DNA of 64,000 bases from an uncultured Burkholderiales bacterium (GTDB lineage: Bacteria > Pseudomonadota > Gammaproteobacteria > Burkholderiales > Burkholderiaceae_C). Positions 17,776 to 27,650 of this stretch are shown here, in pieces; position 1 is the first letter of the stretch, and every line of letters starts with the position of its first letter. Location of the stretch: contig CAILCI010000065.1 in the NCBI GenBank assembly GCA_903832625.1, positions 62,001 through 126,000 on the forward strand. The letters run 5' to 3'. The position numbers were made by a program, and so were the translations under genes. Under the pieces are notes generated by a model. It was not told the origin of the DNA and ran no database searches. It saw nothing but the letters and a program-made list of their open reading frames with translations.

Positions 17776-18231
17776 ATGAGCGTTTACGACAAACTCAAAG
17801 CCCTGCACATTGATTTGCCTCCGGTGGCCACGCCTGCTGCGGCTTATGTGCCGTTCGCACAAACTGGCAATTTGGTTTTTTTGAGCGGCCACATCGCCAA
17901 AAAAGCAGGTCAAGTTTGGACGGGACAACTGGGCAAGACCATGCAAACCGCTGAGGCCAAAGAGGCCGCCCGCGCCGTCGCCATTGACTTGCTAGGCACA
18001 CTGCATGCGGCGGTGGGCGATTTGAACAAGGTCAAGCGCATTGTCAAAGTCATGAGCTTGGTCAACTCCAGCCCCGACTACACCGAGCACCATTTGGTGA
18101 CCAACGGATGCAGCGAATTGCTGGGCGAATTGTTTGGCGACAAAGGCGCTCATGCCCGCAGCGCGTTTGGCGTGGCGCAATTGCCCTTGGGCGCGTGTGT
18201 CGAAATTGAGCTGATCGCTGAAATCGGCTGA
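17776..18231 (+). CDS. RidA/YjgF family protein
   Basis: A 151-residue member of the Rid superfamily, a little longer than RidA itself (about 128). It shows the motif R-S-A-F-G-V-A-Q-L-P-L-G-A-C-V-E-I-E near the C-terminus, which includes the Arg that deaminates 2-aminoacrylate-type enamines in active members. The N-terminal half has the LVFLSGHIA strand. AAAGGA precedes ATG 17776. Two bases separate it from the next gene, so it is likely cotranscribed with the membrane protein and MCE protein that follow. The exact Rid subgroup is uncertain. Confidence 0.85.
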   Translation: MSVYDKLKALHIDLPPVATPAAAYVPFAQTGNLVFLSGHIAKKAGQVWTGQLGKTMQTAEAKEAARAVAIDLLGTLHAAVGDLNKVKRIVKVMSLVNSSPDYTEHHLVTNGCSELLGELFGDKGAHARSAFGVAQLPLGACVEIELIAEIG

Positions 18232-18233
18232 CC

Positions 18234-18857
18234 ATGCAAACCGCTCGCACCACAACACCGCTGTTTGTGAGCCAGACGCTGCTGCACCTGCGTGCAATCA
18301 GCGACTTTGTGGCCTTGTTGGGCCTGTTGTGGGGCGTGGCTTTGGGGCTTGCGGTGGCGCACTTTGGACACAACGACATCGGACTGACCACGCAAATTGT
18401 GGGCGCTGCCCTGCTTCAAAAATTACCCAGCCTCACGGTGGCCATGGTGCTGGCCGTTCGTTTGGTTTTGTTTCAGTCTTTGGAGCGAGATGGCAATGCA
18501 GGTTTGGGCGCAGACATGTTGGCCGCCGTTTGGACGAGCTGCGTGGCCTTGGTGGTGTTTGTCGCGCTGGCACTGCTCGGACTGGCCGTGGGCATTGAAT
18601 CTGACGCGGCGGGCATGGCGCATATTTGGCTCGATCAAATTGGACAAAGCTACAGTGTGTGGGAGTTGCCAAGACTATTTGCACGCATGTGCCTCATCGC
18701 CTTGGGCTTGGGCTGGATTGGACATGTGGACAGACTGCTGCTGCGCACACGCCACGAAAATCCCTCGCGTAGCGCCACGCGGCTGTTGTGGCTCATGATC
18801 ATTGCAATTTTGGTGGTTGAAGTGTTTGACAGTTACTTGAATGGAATGCCCACATGA
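18234..18857 (+). CDS. Membrane protein, possibly a degenerate MlaE-like permease
   Basis: A 207-residue protein with about five membrane segments. A stretch aligned by eye with MlaE resembles it: LWGVALGLAV against MlaE FIGMVLGLQG, and ALLQKLPSLTVAMVLAVR against SLLRELGPVVAALLFAGR. The cytoplasmic coupling region of MlaE (E-I-G-x-M-R-x-T-E-Q), which contacts the ATPase, is not present. The gene overlaps the start of an MCE-domain gene (ATGA), the usual partner of MlaE. No ATPase gene lies nearby. The family call is an inference from this alignment and the context. Confidence 0.5.
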   Translation: MQTARTTTPLFVSQTLLHLRAISDFVALLGLLWGVALGLAVAHFGHNDIGLTTQIVGAALLQKLPSLTVAMVLAVRLVLFQSLERDGNAGLGADMLAAVWTSCVALVVFVALALLGLAVGIESDAAGMAHIWLDQIGQSYSVWELPRLFARMCLIALGLGWIGHVDRLLLRTRHENPSRSATRLLWLMIIAILVVEVFDSYLNGMPT

Positions 18858-19687
18858 CTCATCCCTCCTCTAAGCACGCGCTGCGACAGGTGTTGTTGAT
18901 CTCTGCAATTGCTTTGGCTTTGCTGTTTGGCTTTGGTATTTGGTTGGTCAAAAAACAAGGTGTTTTTGACAACAACCTGAGCTTGCGTTTTACCGCCAAC
19001 ACGGGCGAACATCTGAACACTGGCATGAAACTGATGTTCCAAGGCTTTCCGATTGGCCATGTCAGCGCCTTAGAGCTGAGAGCCGACGGTCAAATAGAAG
19101 GTCGTTTGATGATTCGCGAAAAATACCGCGGCTTGGCGACCCAAGGCTCGCAAATTGAACTCTCGGCCAACCAACTGGTAGGCACTAACTTGGTGTGGAA
19201 GAAAAACGAGACCACCACCGCGCTATTGGCCAACGATGCCACGCTGGACCTTGATCACCAAGATTTGGCTCATGCGCTGGAACAAAAAATCATGGACAAA
19301 CTAGACCCAGCAATTGGCCGCATCATGGCCATGAGCACTGAGGTGATGGATCCAAACAAAGGTTTGCCCGCCACGCTGCAACACATCAATGCCACCTTGG
19401 TGTCTACCGAAAAACTGCTCAATGGTCTCAATGCCCGTGCTCAAGATCCGCGTGTGGATCACCTGTTGACCCATTTGGACGAGGCAAGTGCTAGTGTGGT
19501 GAAGTCAGCTGAGTTGACAGAGAAAAACATGGCTCAAACCAAACTGGTGCTTGAATCAACCAAGCAAACCTTAGACAGTGTTCATGGTTTGGTCCACCAC
19601 AGCAACGAGACGCTGGAAGATTTCCGCCGCGGCACCTTGGGTCGCTGGATTGCGCCACCGCGCAAAGCGGCTTCTAATCCACAGTAA
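18854..19687 (+). CDS. MCE (MlaD-like) domain protein
   Basis: A 277-residue membrane-anchored periplasmic protein: one N-terminal membrane helix (about 12-30), then an MCE domain (about 40-120) with [20 protein letters not shown] and F-P-I-G-H-V, then a long helical tail. MCE proteins form hexameric rings or tubes that carry phospholipids or other lipids between membranes. The start overlaps the previous gene by 4 bp. The 3' end overlaps the convergent mreB by 14 bp. Confidence 0.85.
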   Translation: MTHPSSKHALRQVLLISAIALALLFGFGIWLVKKQGVFDNNLSLRFTANTGEHLNTGMKLMFQGFPIGHVSALELRADGQIEGRLMIREKYRGLATQGSQIELSANQLVGTNLVWKKNETTTALLANDATLDLDHQDLAHALEQKIMDKLDPAIGRIMAMSTEVMDPNKGLPATLQHINATLVSTEKLLNGLNARAQDPRVDHLLTHLDEASASVVKSAELTEKNMAQTKLVLESTKQTLDSVHGLVHHSNETLEDFRRGTLGRWIAPPRKAASNPQ

Positions 19688-20717
19688 AGATGCCCGGGCC
19701 GCTCTCCAAGCGATCCAGCGCCATTCCGCAGCCTTTGACGACGCAGGTCAGCGGATCCTCGGCAATCAACACGGGCAAGCCTGTTTCTTCGGCAATCAGG
19801 CGGTCTAAATCACGCAACAAAGCGCCGCCTCCGGTCAGCATGATGCCTCTCTCAGCAATGTCCGAACTGAGTTCGGGTGGCGTTTTTTCTAGGGCATTTT
19901 TGACCGTTGAGACCAAGCTGTTGAGCGAATCGGTCAGGGCTTCCAAAATTTCGTTGGAACTGATGGTGAAACTTTGCGGGATGCCTTGGCTCAAATTGCG
20001 ACCCGTGATTTCCATCTCCTGCACCTGAGCGCCGGGAAATGCCGAGGCGATTTCTTTTTTGAGACGCTCCGCCGTTTGTTCACCAATCAACATGCCAAAG
20101 TTGCGCCGCACGTAGTTCACAATGGCTTCATCGAACTTGTCGCCACCTATGCGTGCGCTGTTTTTGTAAACCATGCCGCCCAAGGACAAAATGCCTACCT
20201 CGGTCGTGCCCCCCCCAATATCGACGACCATGGAGCCACACGGCTCGGTCACGGGCAGACCTGCACCAATTGCGGCGGCCATAGGCTCTTCAATCAAATA
20301 AACCTCTGAAGCGCCCGCGCCCAAGGCAGACTCGCGAATGGCGCGCCGCTCCACCTGTGTAGAGCCGCAAGGGACACAAATAACGATGCGCGGGCTGGGA
20401 CGAAACAAGGTGGCGGGGTTGGCCATTTTGATGAAATGCTTGAGCATCACCTCGGTCACGGTGAAGTCAGCAATCACGCCATCTTTCATCGGTCGCACGG
20501 CTTCAATGCCCGCCGGCACACGCCCCATCATTGACTTGGCTTCGTTTCCAACAGCCAAGACTGAAGTTTTACCGTTGAAGCGCCCCTCGCGTTTGATGAC
20601 CACCACCGAAGGCTCGTCAATGACAATGCCTTTGTCCCTGCTGTATATCAAGGTGTTGGCTGTTCCTAAATCGATGGCGATGTCGGTCGAAAAATAATGC
20701 GAAAAGCTGGAAAACAA
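19674..20717 (-). CDS. mreB: MreB-type actin-like cell-shape protein (possible second copy)
   Basis: A 347-residue MreB with the phosphate-1 loop [10 protein letters not shown], the [18 protein letters not shown] phosphate-2 region and the C-terminal [12 protein letters not shown]. It polymerises under the inner membrane and directs lateral wall synthesis. The start is TTG 20717, with GGGGGA about 6 nt upstream; no ATG fits. In Burkholderiales mreB is normally followed by mreC, mreD and mrdA, but here it is alone, followed only by the convergent MCE gene, so it may be a paralogue of a canonical copy elsewhere. Confidence 0.9.
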   Translation of the reverse strand: MFSSFSHYFSTDIAIDLGTANTLIYSRDKGIVIDEPSVVVIKREGRFNGKTSVLAVGNEAKSMMGRVPAGIEAVRPMKDGVIADFTVTEVMLKHFIKMANPATLFRPSPRIVICVPCGSTQVERRAIRESALGAGASEVYLIEEPMAAAIGAGLPVTEPCGSMVVDIGGGTTEVGILSLGGMVYKNSARIGGDKFDEAIVNYVRRNFGMLIGEQTAERLKKEIASAFPGAQVQEMEITGRNLSQGIPQSFTISSNEILEALTDSLNSLVSTVKNALEKTPPELSSDIAERGIMLTGGGALLRDLDRLIAEETGLPVLIAEDPLTCVVKGCGMALDRLESGPGIFTVD

Positions 20718-20727
20718 AGCAGTCCCC

Positions 20728-20744
20728 CTGTAATAAATTTACAG
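20728..20744. repeat. Short inverted repeat upstream of mreB
   Basis: CTGTAA-TAAAT-TTACAG lies just upstream of the mreB ribosome binding site, in an AT-rich 103-bp gap (20718-20820). It could be a regulator site or a leader hairpin. No clear promoter hexamers were assigned. Confidence 0.35.
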
Positions 20745-20820
20745 GCAGATTATCAGTAATTTATTGCCTCAATTTGAATCTACACATAATAATTTTCAAG
20801 ATTTAATAATCACTTTTAGT

Positions 20821-21240
20821 TCAATTGGTCGGTGGCGTGCACGGTCCTTGAAAATAAATCCGTGCCGCCTGCCCATCCACTACGGTGTCGTTGTACCCAA
20901 ATAAGATGCGACTGTCGCGCTCAATGCGGATTTCTGACTCTTTGGCCGTCAGCTTATTTTTGCGATGAGCGCCCATTTGCTTGGGATTGGTCAAGTTTTT
21001 ACCTGAAAATTCTTCGGTTTCCAAGCTGCTGACCTGTGCCGAATACAACTTGGAATTGGGGATTTTCAAAAATAAATTTTTACCCAAGCTCTGAATTTCA
21101 ACCACGATGTGCTCGGGTGGAAGTTTTTTGTCTTCCATCGCAGGCACAGTGCCTGAAACATCACAGGGCATTTTGAATGTTTGGGCTTGCGCACACACAT
21201 TGAGTGCAAAAAACAATATAAAACCGAGCAACTTTTTCAT
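20821..21240 (-). CDS. Small exported hypothetical protein
   Basis: A 139-residue exported protein not matched to a family. ATG 21240, with GGAGA upstream, begins a signal peptide (MKKLLGFILFFALNVCAQAQ) cleaved near residue 20. The mature part has two Cys (in KMPCDVSG near the start and GPCTPP at the end), likely a disulfide, and a K/E-rich middle. It is separated from mreB by 103 bp and from the TctC gene by 86 bp, so it is probably a single transcription unit. Confidence 0.7.
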   Translation of the reverse strand: MKKLLGFILFFALNVCAQAQTFKMPCDVSGTVPAMEDKKLPPEHIVVEIQSLGKNLFLKIPNSKLYSAQVSSLETEEFSGKNLTNPKQMGAHRKNKLTAKESEIRIERDSRILFGYNDTVVDGQAARIYFQGPCTPPTN

Positions 21241-21326
21241 GGATTTCTCCGTTCGAATTGCTGGAATTCTAAACAGATCAGAACCACAAAATTTATAAAG
21301 AATCGTTAAGAACCTGCCGTCCAGAA

Positions 21327-22301
21327 TCATTCAGGTTTGATACCTGCAGTTTGAATGACACTTGTCCAGGTTTCAATTTCCGATTTGACAAACGCCGTAT
21401 AGGCTTTGCCTCCCAAGGTGGGAATCACAAAGCCCACCGACGTCAAACGTTGGCGCACTGCATCGGAGTTAATGGCTTGCACCACTGTGGCTTCGAGCTT
21501 GTCAGCAATGGCTTGGGGCGTACCTTTGGCCACCGACAAGCCCGACCAAGACAAGGCTTGAAAGCCTTTGTAGCCGGACTCGGCGACGGTCGGCACATCG
21601 GGATACAGCGGGTTGCGCTGCAAGCTGCTCACCGCAATGGGACGAATTTTGCCCGCCTTGACATAGGGCATGGCCGCGTCTTGGTTGATGAAAATCATGG
21701 GCACTGTGCCGGCCAACAAATCGTTGAGCAATGGCCCGCCGCCTCGGTAGGGAATGCCCGTCAGGAAAATACCTGTGGTCTGCTTGAACAACTCCATCGC
21801 CATGTGCCCAGAGGCCGCATGGGTAAAACCGTAGTCAAGCTTGCCGGGATTTTTCTTGGCGTAACCCACAATGTCGGCCACGGTTTTGAAGGGCATGGAG
21901 GGATGCACCACCAAGACATTGGGGCCTGAGTTGACTTGTGACAAATGCACAAAATCGGTCAGCGAGTTGTATTTGAGTTTGGGATCCAGGCCGTGCGCGA
22001 CTGCGTTTTGTCCCACACCAGTTTGAATGATCGTGTAACCGTCGGCGGGCATTTTGACCGCGCGATCTGTCCCAATGATGCCGCCCGCGCCGCCAATGTT
22101 CTCAACAATCACCGCTTGTTTGAGAATGCGCGACAACTCTTCGGCCATCAAACGTCCCAGAATATCGCTGGTGCCGCCCGCTGGGAATGGCACGATGAGT
22201 TTGATGGGTCGGCTGGGGTAATCGCCCTCAGCCCAAGAAGCTGGCAAGCTACTGGCCAGCATGCCTGAAGCTAGGGTTTTGAGGAGTTGTCGTTTTTGCA
22301 T
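21327..22301 (-). CDS. TctC-type (Bug family) periplasmic binding protein
   Basis: A 324-residue protein with an N-terminal signal (MQKRQLLKTLASGMLASSLP) and the family opening YPSRPIKLIVPFPAGGTSDI, then VIVENIGGAGGIIGTDRAV. These are the conserved ligand-site loops of the tripartite tricarboxylate transporter receptor (Bug) family. I start at ATG 22301 because it gives the signal peptide; a longer open frame overlaps garD. It is the last gene of the sugar-acid operon, 8 bp after garD. No TctA/TctB membrane genes are present, so it must share a transporter or act otherwise. The ligand is unknown; a sugar acid fits the context. Confidence 0.88.
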   Translation of the reverse strand: MQKRQLLKTLASGMLASSLPASWAEGDYPSRPIKLIVPFPAGGTSDILGRLMAEELSRILKQAVIVENIGGAGGIIGTDRAVKMPADGYTIIQTGVGQNAVAHGLDPKLKYNSLTDFVHLSQVNSGPNVLVVHPSMPFKTVADIVGYAKKNPGKLDYGFTHAASGHMAMELFKQTTGIFLTGIPYRGGGPLLNDLLAGTVPMIFINQDAAMPYVKAGKIRPIAVSSLQRNPLYPDVPTVAESGYKGFQALSWSGLSVAKGTPQAIADKLEATVVQAINSDAVRQRLTSVGFVIPTLGGKAYTAFVKSEIETWTSVIQTAGIKPE

Positions 22302-22309
22302 GGTGGTTT

Positions 22310-23875
22310 TTAAGTGATGGGCGCGGGGTTGAACAACACCAAGGCATTGTGCAATTTCCACTTTTCGGCCCAAGTTTTGCGGCCACTGGCCACGTCGAGT
22401 AGCAAGTGAAACAACTCCCAGCCTGCTTCTTCGATGGTGATTTGCCCGTCGGCAATGCGCCCAGCGTTCATGTCCATCAAATCGTGCCAGCGTGTGGCCA
22501 AGTCGGTGCGGGTGGCGACTTTGACCACGGGACACTCGGCCAAGCCATAAGGCGTGCCGCGGCCGGTGGTGAAAACATGTAGGTTCATGCCCGCCGCCAA
22601 TTGCAGGGTGCCGCAAATAAAGTCGCTCGCAGGCGTGGCCGCAAAGACCAAGCCTTTTTGGTCAGACTTGAGTTTGTTACCGGGCGAGAGCACATGCGAG
22701 ATGGCAGCGCTGCCGCTTTTGATGATGGAGCCCATGGCTTTTTCAGCGATGTTGGACAAGCCACCCGCTTTGTTGCCGGGCGTGGTGTTGGCGGTGCGGT
22801 CAGCACGGCCACGGTCTAAGTATTGGTCGTACCAACCCAGCTCGTCGATGATGCGCTGCGCCACGGCAGGCGTGGCTGCCCGCGACGTGAGTTGCTCCAC
22901 GGCGTCGCGCACTTCGGTGTTTTCGGAGAACAAGATGGTCGCGCCTGCGCGCACCAACAAATCGGCCATGTAGCCCACAGCCGGATTGGCGGTGACGCCT
23001 GAGAACGCATCGCTGCCGCCGCATTGCACGCCAACCACCAAGGCGCTGGCTGGCACGGTTTGACGACGCCGCGCATTCAAGCGCTCCAAATGCGGTTTGG
23101 CGCGGGCCACGATGTCGTCAATCATGGACACAAAGCCCACATGCGAATCGTGCTGCAAACACACCGTATCCAGCGCGGCATCAGGCTCGCGCAAGTCTTG
23201 AATCGGGAAACTTCCTGCGGGCAGCAAGCGATCAGGTTGCAACTTTTCGCAGCCCAAACTCACCACCATCACCTCGCCGCCAAAGTTGGGGTTGAGGCTG
23301 ATGTTGCGCAGCGTGCGAATGGGAATTTCCGCACCTGGTGCGTCAATCGCCACGCCGCAGCCGTAGGTGTGCTCCAAGCCCACCACACCGTCCACATTCG
23401 GGTAGTGCGGCAACAGCTCTTTGCGAATGCGCTCCACCGCTACGCTCACCACGCCCGCCACACATTGCACGGTGGTGGTGATGGCCAGCAAATTGCGTGT
23501 CCCCACCGAACCATCGGCGTTGACGAAACCTTCAAAGGTAAAACCTTGCAGAGGCTCCCACTGCGGTTGCACAACGCTTGCCATCGGCAAATCTTGCAAC
23601 TCACGCGCGGCGGGAATATCGAGCAAACGCTCATGCACCCAACTGCCTCCGGCTATGTCTTGCTTGGCATAGCCCACCGGCACGTTGTAGCGCAATATTG
23701 CTTGGCCTTGCGCAATGTCGAGCAACGCGACTTTGTGGCCTTGCGGCACTTTGTCGCGCAACACCAAGCCGCTGGGCAACACGGTGTTGGCAGGCAAGCC
23801 GCCGTCGTTGGCGATGATGGCGACGTTGTCGCCTGCGTGCATTTGAATCGCCAAAGGCGCGGAGCTTGCAGACAT
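22310..23875 (-). CDS. garD: Galactarate dehydratase (UxaA/GarD family)
   Basis: A 521-residue protein very close in layout to E. coli GarD (523): an N-terminal SAF domain (about 10-100; [31 protein letters not shown]), then the dehydratase domain with [20 protein letters not shown] [40 protein letters not shown], and [20 protein letters not shown]. It converts galactarate to 5-dehydro-4-deoxy-glucarate with Fe2+. I start at ATG 23875, which gives the family N-terminus. The neighbouring uronate dehydrogenase and lactonase would make aldarates from uronates, feeding this step. Confidence 0.92.
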   Translation of the reverse strand: MSASSAPLAIQMHAGDNVAIIANDGGLPANTVLPSGLVLRDKVPQGHKVALLDIAQGQAILRYNVPVGYAKQDIAGGSWVHERLLDIPAARELQDLPMASVVQPQWEPLQGFTFEGFVNADGSVGTRNLLAITTTVQCVAGVVSVAVERIRKELLPHYPNVDGVVGLEHTYGCGVAIDAPGAEIPIRTLRNISLNPNFGGEVMVVSLGCEKLQPDRLLPAGSFPIQDLREPDAALDTVCLQHDSHVGFVSMIDDIVARAKPHLERLNARRRQTVPASALVVGVQCGGSDAFSGVTANPAVGYMADLLVRAGATILFSENTEVRDAVEQLTSRAATPAVAQRIIDELGWYDQYLDRGRADRTANTTPGNKAGGLSNIAEKAMGSIIKSGSAAISHVLSPGNKLKSDQKGLVFAATPASDFICGTLQLAAGMNLHVFTTGRGTPYGLAECPVVKVATRTDLATRWHDLMDMNAGRIADGQITIEEAGWELFHLLLDVASGRKTWAEKWKLHNALVLFNPAPIT

Positions 23876-23891
23876 GGGCGTCCCTAAAACA

Positions 23892-25181
23892 TCACTTGAG
23901 CATATTGGGCAACCAGAGCGAGAAGATGGGCACATAAGTGACCAGCAACAAGCTCATGCCCAGCGCACCGTAAAACGGCGCAATCGTGCGCATGACCTGC
24001 CCTACCGATATTTCACCAATGGCGCAGCCCACAAACTGAACCGTTCCCACTGGCGGCGTGTTCAGACCCAAGGCGCAGTTGATCAGCATCAAAATGCCAA
24101 ACTGCAAAGGATCCATGCCAAAGTGCATGGCAATGGGCATGAAGATGGGTGTGCAAATCAAAATGGTGGCGGCCATGTCCAGGAAAGTTCCCAAGACAAA
24201 CAACAACACGTTGATCATCAAGAAAATCACCCACGGTGTAGAACTGACCAACTGCATCAATTCACCCGTTTTTTCGGGCACTTCGTACAAAGCCATGAAA
24301 TAGCCAAAGGCGTTGGAGATACCAATCAAGAGCAGCACCACGCCCGTGGTTTTACAGGCCTTGGCGCAGGCTTTGATGAAGTTGTGCCACGTCAGTGAAC
24401 GGTAAATGAACACCGTCACAAACAAAGCCCAAGCCACCGCAATGGAGGCCGATTCGGTGGCGGTAAACGCGCCAGACAAAATGCCCACCAAAATAATGAC
24501 CACCACAAACAAACCAGGCACTGCACCACCAAAGGCTTTGAGCACTTCGCCCCAGCCCGGGAATGCACCATGAATCGGGTAGCCGCGTTTGACCGCCACC
24601 CAATAAGCGGCAGCCAAATTGCACAAGGTCAAAATCAGCGCGGGCACCATGCCTGCCAAGATCAAACCAAACATGCTCACGCTGGCAATGCCCGAAGCCG
24701 CCAAAGTGAAGATGATCATGTTGTGTGAGGTCGGCATGATGGCACCTACCAAGGCGGCGTGGGTGGTCACGTTGACGGCATAGTCGGCGTCATAGCCTTC
24801 TTTTTTCATCAAAGGAATCATCACCGAACCCATGGCCGAGACGTCAGCCAAAGGCGAACCCGCAACGCCACCAAAAATCGTACAACCCAACACATTGCTC
24901 ATGCCCAAGCCACCGCGCACGTGTCCCACCAAGCTATTGGCAAACTTCACAATGCGGTCGGCAATGCCGCCGTAGAGCATCAACTCACCTGCAAGCACAA
25001 AAAACGGAATCGCCAAGAAGGAAAAAACCTCCATGCCGCCAATCATTTTTTGAAACACCACCGCCACGGGCAAGCCCGCTGCAATGATGGTAGCCACCGA
25101 GGACAAGCCAATGGCAAACGCCACCGGCACACCGATGATGAGTAAGAAAGAAAAACTTAAACCTAAAACAGTCAATTCCAT
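23892..25181 (-). CDS. dctM: TRAP transporter large permease (DctM)
   Basis: A 429-residue membrane protein with about 12 hydrophobic segments and the DctM motifs [33 protein letters not shown] and [10 protein letters not shown]. It couples solute uptake to a sodium or proton gradient. Its start overlaps the dctQ end by 10 bp, and garD follows 16 bp downstream. With dctP and dctQ it makes a complete TRAP system, probably for a uronate or aldarate given the operon. Confidence 0.95.
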   Translation of the reverse strand: MELTVLGLSFSFLLIIGVPVAFAIGLSSVATIIAAGLPVAVVFQKMIGGMEVFSFLAIPFFVLAGELMLYGGIADRIVKFANSLVGHVRGGLGMSNVLGCTIFGGVAGSPLADVSAMGSVMIPLMKKEGYDADYAVNVTTHAALVGAIMPTSHNMIIFTLAASGIASVSMFGLILAGMVPALILTLCNLAAAYWVAVKRGYPIHGAFPGWGEVLKAFGGAVPGLFVVVIILVGILSGAFTATESASIAVAWALFVTVFIYRSLTWHNFIKACAKACKTTGVVLLLIGISNAFGYFMALYEVPEKTGELMQLVSSTPWVIFLMINVLLFVLGTFLDMAATILICTPIFMPIAMHFGMDPLQFGILMLINCALGLNTPPVGTVQFVGCAIGEISVGQVMRTIAPFYGALGMSLLLVTYVPIFSLWLPNMLK

Positions 25182-25660
25182 GCTGGCTCCACTTCCTCAC
25201 CGCGCAGCAAGGCAATGATGTGTTCAATAGAAAACAAAACAATCAACGCACCGGCGATGATCAGAGGCACGTAGTCAATGCCATCAGGCAGCGGCAACAT
25301 GGGTTTTTTCTCACCCCATTTAGCGCTTGCCCACAACCAACCGCCTTGTGCCATCAACCCACCAAACAAGGCCACCAAAGCGTGAATGACCAATTCAATG
25401 CGATAGCGCCAATGGTCAGGCAAGAGCACCACCAAAGACTCCAGCCCAATGTGTCCTGCATCACGCACACCGACACCGAGGCCAAAAGCGGTCACGAACA
25501 ACACAAGCAACAAAGCCGTGGCTTCTGCCCAAGTGGGTGAATCGTTGAACACATAGCGTCCAATGACTTGCCACTGCACGCACAGCACCACCGCAATCAA
25601 GCCGACAACCGCCAAGATCAAACTGATCTTGGAGACTGCGGCACAAAATTTTGTGAACAT
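25172..25660 (-). CDS. dctQ: TRAP transporter small permease (DctQ)
   Basis: A 162-residue protein with four predicted membrane helices and the DctQ features W-Q-V-I-G-R-Y-V-F-N-D-S-P-T-W-A-E and a conserved region ending in GHIGLESLVVLLP. GGAG precedes ATG 25660, and a 9-bp hairpin lies between the dctP stop and this site. It overlaps dctM by 10 bp. Confidence 0.93.
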   Translation of the reverse strand: MFTKFCAAVSKISLILAVVGLIAVVLCVQWQVIGRYVFNDSPTWAEATALLLVLFVTAFGLGVGVRDAGHIGLESLVVLLPDHWRYRIELVIHALVALFGGLMAQGGWLWASAKWGEKKPMLPLPDGIDYVPLIIAGALIVLFSIEHIIALLRGEEVEPAWN

Positions 25661-25670
25661 ACAAACTCCA

Positions 25671-25693
25671 GCCCTCTGTACAACACAGAGGGC
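25671..25693 (-). other. Hairpin between dctP and dctQ
   Basis: GCCCTCTGT/ACAGAGGGC is a perfect 9-bp stem with a 5-nt loop, placed after the dctP stop and directly before the dctQ ribosome binding site. It has no T tract, so it is more likely an mRNA-stabilising or partial-attenuation hairpin that raises dctP over dctQM, as is common for binding-protein genes, than a terminator. Role inferred. Confidence 0.6.
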
Positions 25694-25711
25694 GCTGACG
25701 AAAACAGGAAA

Positions 25712-26671
25712 TTACTTGGTGTCTTGAATCGCTTTGACCAAGCGTTTCATGTCGGGCGTGGTGATGAATTTTTCATACACAGGCTGCATCACAGCTTGGA
25801 AAGAACGTTTGTCCACATCACCAATGATGGCGCCAGCGGCTTTGACGTTGGCCAAGGATTTGGCTTCTTGCTCATCCCATTTTTCGCGCTCAACCTTGAC
25901 CGATTCTTTGGCCGCTTGGCGCACCATGTCTTGTTCGGATTTGGACAATTTGTCCCACACGACTTTGGACATCAGCAAAATTTCTGGCGCCATCGAGTGT
26001 TCGGTTTTTGAATAGTATTTCACCGCTTCGACGTGCTTGGCCGTGTCAAACGAAGGAATGTTGTTTTCGGCTGCGTCGATCAAGCCTGTTTTCAAGCCTG
26101 TGTAGACCTCGCCATACGACATGGGCGTGGCGTTCGCGCCCATGGCGTTGACCAAAGCCACCCACAAGTCAGACTGCTGCACACGAATTTTCAAACCCTT
26201 GACGTCGGCCACAGTTTTGATCGGTTTTTTGGCATAAATGGAGCGCGCGCCGCTGTCATAAAACGCCAAGCCGACAAAGCCTTGTGCTTCGCAGCTGCCC
26301 AAAATTTCGTCACCAATTGCGCCGTCCAAAGACTTGCGCATGTGTTCGACAGAGTGGAACAAGAAAGGCATGGTCGGCACCATGGTCATGGGGCATACAC
26401 CGTTCATGGGCGCAACGTTCACGCGCACCATGTCCAAAGCACCGATCTTGACTTGGTCAATGGTCTCTTTTTCTGTGCCCAAAGCGCCTTTGTTGAAGAC
26501 CTTCATTTTGAATTTGCCGCCACTCATTTTCTCCAGCGACTGGCTCATCGACTTGAGCGCGACCACTGTGGGGTAGTCGTCGGGCTGCACGTCAGAGACG
26601 CGGAAATCTAGCGCATAGGCGCTGAGCGAAAAAGCGGCTGTCAAAGCCAAAATCGTGCGTTTGAGTTTCAT
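25712..26671 (-). CDS. dctP: TRAP transporter solute-binding protein (DctP)
   Basis: A 319-residue periplasmic protein with an N-terminal signal ([20 protein letters not shown]). The mature part starts [20 protein letters not shown] and has the family motif [20 protein letters not shown] and a conserved Arg region K-I-R-V-Q-Q-S. I prefer ATG 26671 because GGAG lies 8 nt before it; ATG 26677 is 6 bases upstream but only 2 nt from that site. It follows uronate dehydrogenase by 67 bp. The Arg in the V-Q-Q-S loop usually pairs with the carboxylate of the ligand. Confidence 0.92.
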   Translation of the reverse strand: MKLKRTILALTAAFSLSAYALDFRVSDVQPDDYPTVVALKSMSQSLEKMSGGKFKMKVFNKGALGTEKETIDQVKIGALDMVRVNVAPMNGVCPMTMVPTMPFLFHSVEHMRKSLDGAIGDEILGSCEAQGFVGLAFYDSGARSIYAKKPIKTVADVKGLKIRVQQSDLWVALVNAMGANATPMSYGEVYTGLKTGLIDAAENNIPSFDTAKHVEAVKYYSKTEHSMAPEILLMSKVVWDKLSKSEQDMVRQAAKESVKVEREKWDEQEAKSLANVKAAGAIIGDVDKRSFQAVMQPVYEKFITTPDMKRLVKAIQDTK

Positions 26672-26738
26672 GAGCATGTCTCCGTTGGGTGTGGTGTAAA
26701 AATGAAAGTGAGGACTGAAAGGATCTGGGCGAAAAAAA

Positions 26739-27542
26739 TCAGAGCGGGCCAATTTTGACAAAGCCACCGCCTTGAAACTGAATGGCTGGGTCGCTCAAAT
26801 CGGGCTCGCCCGTGCGGGCATAAACAGCTTCGCGAAACACGTCTGAACTGTCGAGCGGGCGATAACCAATGTGCTTGGCCAAATGGTTGTCATACCAAGA
26901 GATGCTGTTGTCAGAGGTGCCATAAATGATGGAGTGACCCAGCACCTGCGTGGTCAAACACGCAGTAATGAGGCGGTGCAAATCGTCATAGCTCAACCAA
27001 GTGGCCAACATGCGGCGGTCTTTGGGTTCGGGGTAGGAAGAACCAATGCGCACACAAGCGGTTTCGATGCCGTAGCGGTCAAAGTAAAGGCGCGAAATAT
27101 CTTCACCAAAGGCTTTGCTCAGGCCGTAAAAACCGTCGGGGCGCGGTGGGCTCAAGGCATCCACCACTTCGCTTTGGCGATAAAAACCCATCACATGGTT
27201 GGAGCTGGCAAACACCACACGCTTGACGCCGTGCAAGCGCGCAGCCTCGTATAAGTTGTACAAACCAATGATGTTGGCTTGCAAGATAGGCGTCCAAGGC
27301 GCTTCGACCGACACACCACCAAAGTGAACAATGGCTTGGCAGTCTTTGACCATGGCGAGAACGGCTTGAGAATCGGCCAAATCGGCTTGAACAATCTCTT
27401 CACCCGCTTTGGCTTGCCCCATGTCTACCAAGTCGCTCAGTCGCAAGACGTCGCAATTGGCCTTGAGTCGCTCGCGCATGGCAAGTCCTAAGCCGCCGGC
27501 TGCGCCTGTCATCAAAATTCTGGAATGGGAAAGAATGGTCAT
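26739..27542 (-). CDS. udh: Uronate dehydrogenase
   Basis: A 267-residue short-chain-dehydrogenase-fold enzyme matching the Udh family (about 265). It has the NAD loop GAAGGLG (13-19), [25 protein letters not shown] and the catalytic Y139-x-x-x-K143 (YGLSK). Udh oxidises D-glucuronate or D-galacturonate to the aldarolactone with NAD+. The next step, lactone opening, can be done by the SMP-30 protein upstream, and GarD dehydrates the resulting galactarate. A promoter with an operator palindrome lies just upstream. There is no strong ribosome binding site before ATG 27542. Confidence 0.93.
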   Translation of the reverse strand: MTILSHSRILMTGAAGGLGLAMRERLKANCDVLRLSDLVDMGQAKAGEEIVQADLADSQAVLAMVKDCQAIVHFGGVSVEAPWTPILQANIIGLYNLYEAARLHGVKRVVFASSNHVMGFYRQSEVVDALSPPRPDGFYGLSKAFGEDISRLYFDRYGIETACVRIGSSYPEPKDRRMLATWLSYDDLHRLITACLTTQVLGHSIIYGTSDNSISWYDNHLAKHIGYRPLDSSDVFREAVYARTGEPDLSDPAIQFQGGGFVKIGPL

Positions 27543-27562
27543 AAAAACTGTTTAAGTTGTAC

Positions 27563-27575
27563 GTTGTCAGACAAC
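27563..27575. promoter_or_regulatory. Palindromic operator for a GntR/FadR-type regulator
   Basis: GTTGTC-A-GACAAC is a perfect 6-bp inverted repeat. The TTGTC...GACAA form is typical of FadR-subfamily GntR operators. It begins about 6 bp after the -10 box of the udh promoter, so it covers the likely start site, a position expected for repression. The divergent GntR gene at 28689 is the obvious candidate to bind it. Confidence 0.6.
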
Positions 27576-27580
27576 ACGCT

Positions 27581-27609
27581 ATTGTCAAAAATCATGTACC
27601 AACTGTCAA
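27581..27609 (-). promoter_or_regulatory. Sigma-70-type promoter of udh-dctPQM-garD-tctC
   Basis: On the minus strand TTGACA (27609-27604) is followed after 17 bp by GACAAT (27586-27581). The -35 is perfect and the -10 matches 4 of 6. It lies 39-67 bp before the udh start, with the palindrome at 27563-27575 just downstream. Confidence 0.6.
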
Positions 27610-27650
27610 TCCATATTCAAAGGAATAGGCCTAGTACAAACCCTTGATTT

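Noticed and set aside
22302-22616. Upstream extension of the TctC-type protein
   Set aside because: It would overlap garD and precede a clear signal peptide at ATG 22301; the added residues are a shadow of garD.
23873-25660. Frameshift or fusion at the dctQ/dctM/garD joints
   Set aside because: The 10-bp overlap and short gaps are normal operon coupling; each frame has a complete family length.
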